Source: Onion yellows phytoplasma OY-M
Lineage (GTDB): Bacteria; Bacillota_I; Bacilli_A; Acholeplasmatales; Acholeplasmataceae
NCBI GenBank assembly: GCA_000009845.1
Contig: AP006628.2
Coordinates: 372,001 to 436,000 of the forward strand
Length of the DNA stretch: 64,000 bases
Reading direction: 5' to 3'
Shown here in pieces: positions 63,758 through 64,000 of the stretch; positions within the stretch are counted from its first letter, which is position 1; each line of letters opens with the position of its first letter. The notes beneath the pieces are model-generated. The model had not been told where the DNA came from. It saw nothing but the letters and a program-made list of their open reading frames with translations, and ran no database searches. Both the position numbers and the translations under genes were made by a program.

Positions 63758-64000
63758 TTGATAGTACTCCTATTTGTTTAATAATTTGTTTGACATTGGA
63801 TTTGATAGAATCACTTCCGTTTAAAATTAATTTATTAACTCCACTAGTATAATGAGTGAGATAATGATTGTATCCTTGACGAACGGTTTGAAAATAAGTT
63901 AATGATTGTCTTTCAATGAGATCTCTTTGATGGTTTTTTTGTTTTTTCTTTCTAGTTCTTCCGATGAGAGGATCGATATCTAAATAAATTAATAAATCGG
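63741..64000 (-). CDS. tmk: Thymidylate kinase, C-terminal part
   Basis: 86 codons to TAA 63741-63743: DLLIYLDIDPLIGRTRKKK, DLIERQSLTYFQTVRQGYNHYL, NGSDSIKSNVKQIIKQIGVL. It has one unit where A/F have four 11-bp repeats. The start lies beyond the right edge. Confidence 0.8.
   Translation of the reverse strand, partial: DLLIYLDIDPLIGRTRKKKQKNHQRDLIERQSLTYFQTVRQGYNHYLTHYTSGVNKLILNGSDSIKSNVKQIIKQIGVLSNGDHN

Larger units (their letters stand above)
57684..64000 (-). mobile_element. PMU copy H (partial, tra5 to tmk)
   Basis: On the - strand: tmk (partial), small gene, nuclease-like gene, dnaB, dnaG, the 208-aa gene, origin-like repeats and a decayed tra5, ending TGTTTCC at 57684. It holds the only intact dnaB in the window. 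It runs off the right edge. Confidence 0.8.

Noticed and set aside
1-64000. TGA as tryptophan (mycoplasma code)
   Set aside because: Genes end properly at TGA (e.g. the DUF genes and membrane proteins), and Trp is written TGG in intact proteins, so the standard code fits.
1-64000. tRNA or rRNA genes
   Set aside because: I saw no cloverleaf with GTTCRA-type arm or any rRNA-like conserved block on either strand.

Overview
The window is very AT-rich, uses the standard code (TGA is a stop), and carries the gene set of phytoplasma 'potential mobile units' (PMUs): rpoF/sigF, ssb, himA (HU/IHF), an FtsH/HflB-like AAA protein, coiled-coil and small membrane proteins, short secreted proteins with the phytoplasma-type signal peptide (start like M-x-K-L-K-N, cleavage near VMAM), a YqaJ-type exonuclease, tmk, dnaB, dnaG and the IS3-type transposase tra5. 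I read it as a piece of a 'Candidatus Phytoplasma' chromosome made almost wholly of stacked, decaying PMU copies.

Layout. (A) 1-10929, + strand: a PMU from the end of ftsH to dnaG, cut inside dnaG. (D+B) 10930-37101, - strand: one PMU read from sigF (37 kb) down to tra5 (11 kb). Its ftsH is split by a 6.8-kb foreign element (C, 26077-32859) and its dnaB by a group II intron with a full maturase (16.3-18.75 kb). 37102-38245: an internal fragment of an oligopeptide-binding (OppA-like) gene wedged between two PMU ends that face each other. (F) 38246-51447, + strand: a PMU whose ftsH-to-dnaG part is almost base-for-base the same as A (offset 40893). 51448-51483: a synthetic T7-promoter/EcoRI/BamHI-Sau3AI cloning junction, so the sequence to its left and right may not be adjacent in the organism. 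(G) 51480-57683, + strand: another partial PMU with a duplicated coiled-coil/DUF block. (H) 57684-64000, - strand: a further PMU starting with a decayed tra5 and holding the only intact dnaB here.

How the genes fit together: the PMU backbone looks like a self-replicating transposable unit (primase, helicase, SSB, HU, dTMP kinase, exonuclease, own sigma factor, DDE transposase at one end). Imperfect inverted ends begin with TGTTCC. A candidate origin with three 22-bp iterons and a large inverted repeat lies between tra5 and the dnaG operon in both B and H. Between the DUF gene and two small membrane proteins there is a slot whose secreted-protein content differs in every unit; in A and F it includes a secreted, stand-alone M41 (FtsH-type) zinc peptidase.

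The most striking object is element C. It has 13-bp inverted repeats, a 6-bp target duplication inside ftsH, a string of small membrane proteins, a decapeptide-repeat protein, and a 1038-residue protein that joins a complete UvrD/PcrA-type helicase to a two-tyrosine HUH (phiX174 gpA-like) replication endonuclease. It looks like a self-contained rolling-circle replicon, possibly phage-like. Many backbone genes carry single-base frameshifts, often in homopolymers; some may be sequencing errors rather than decay.
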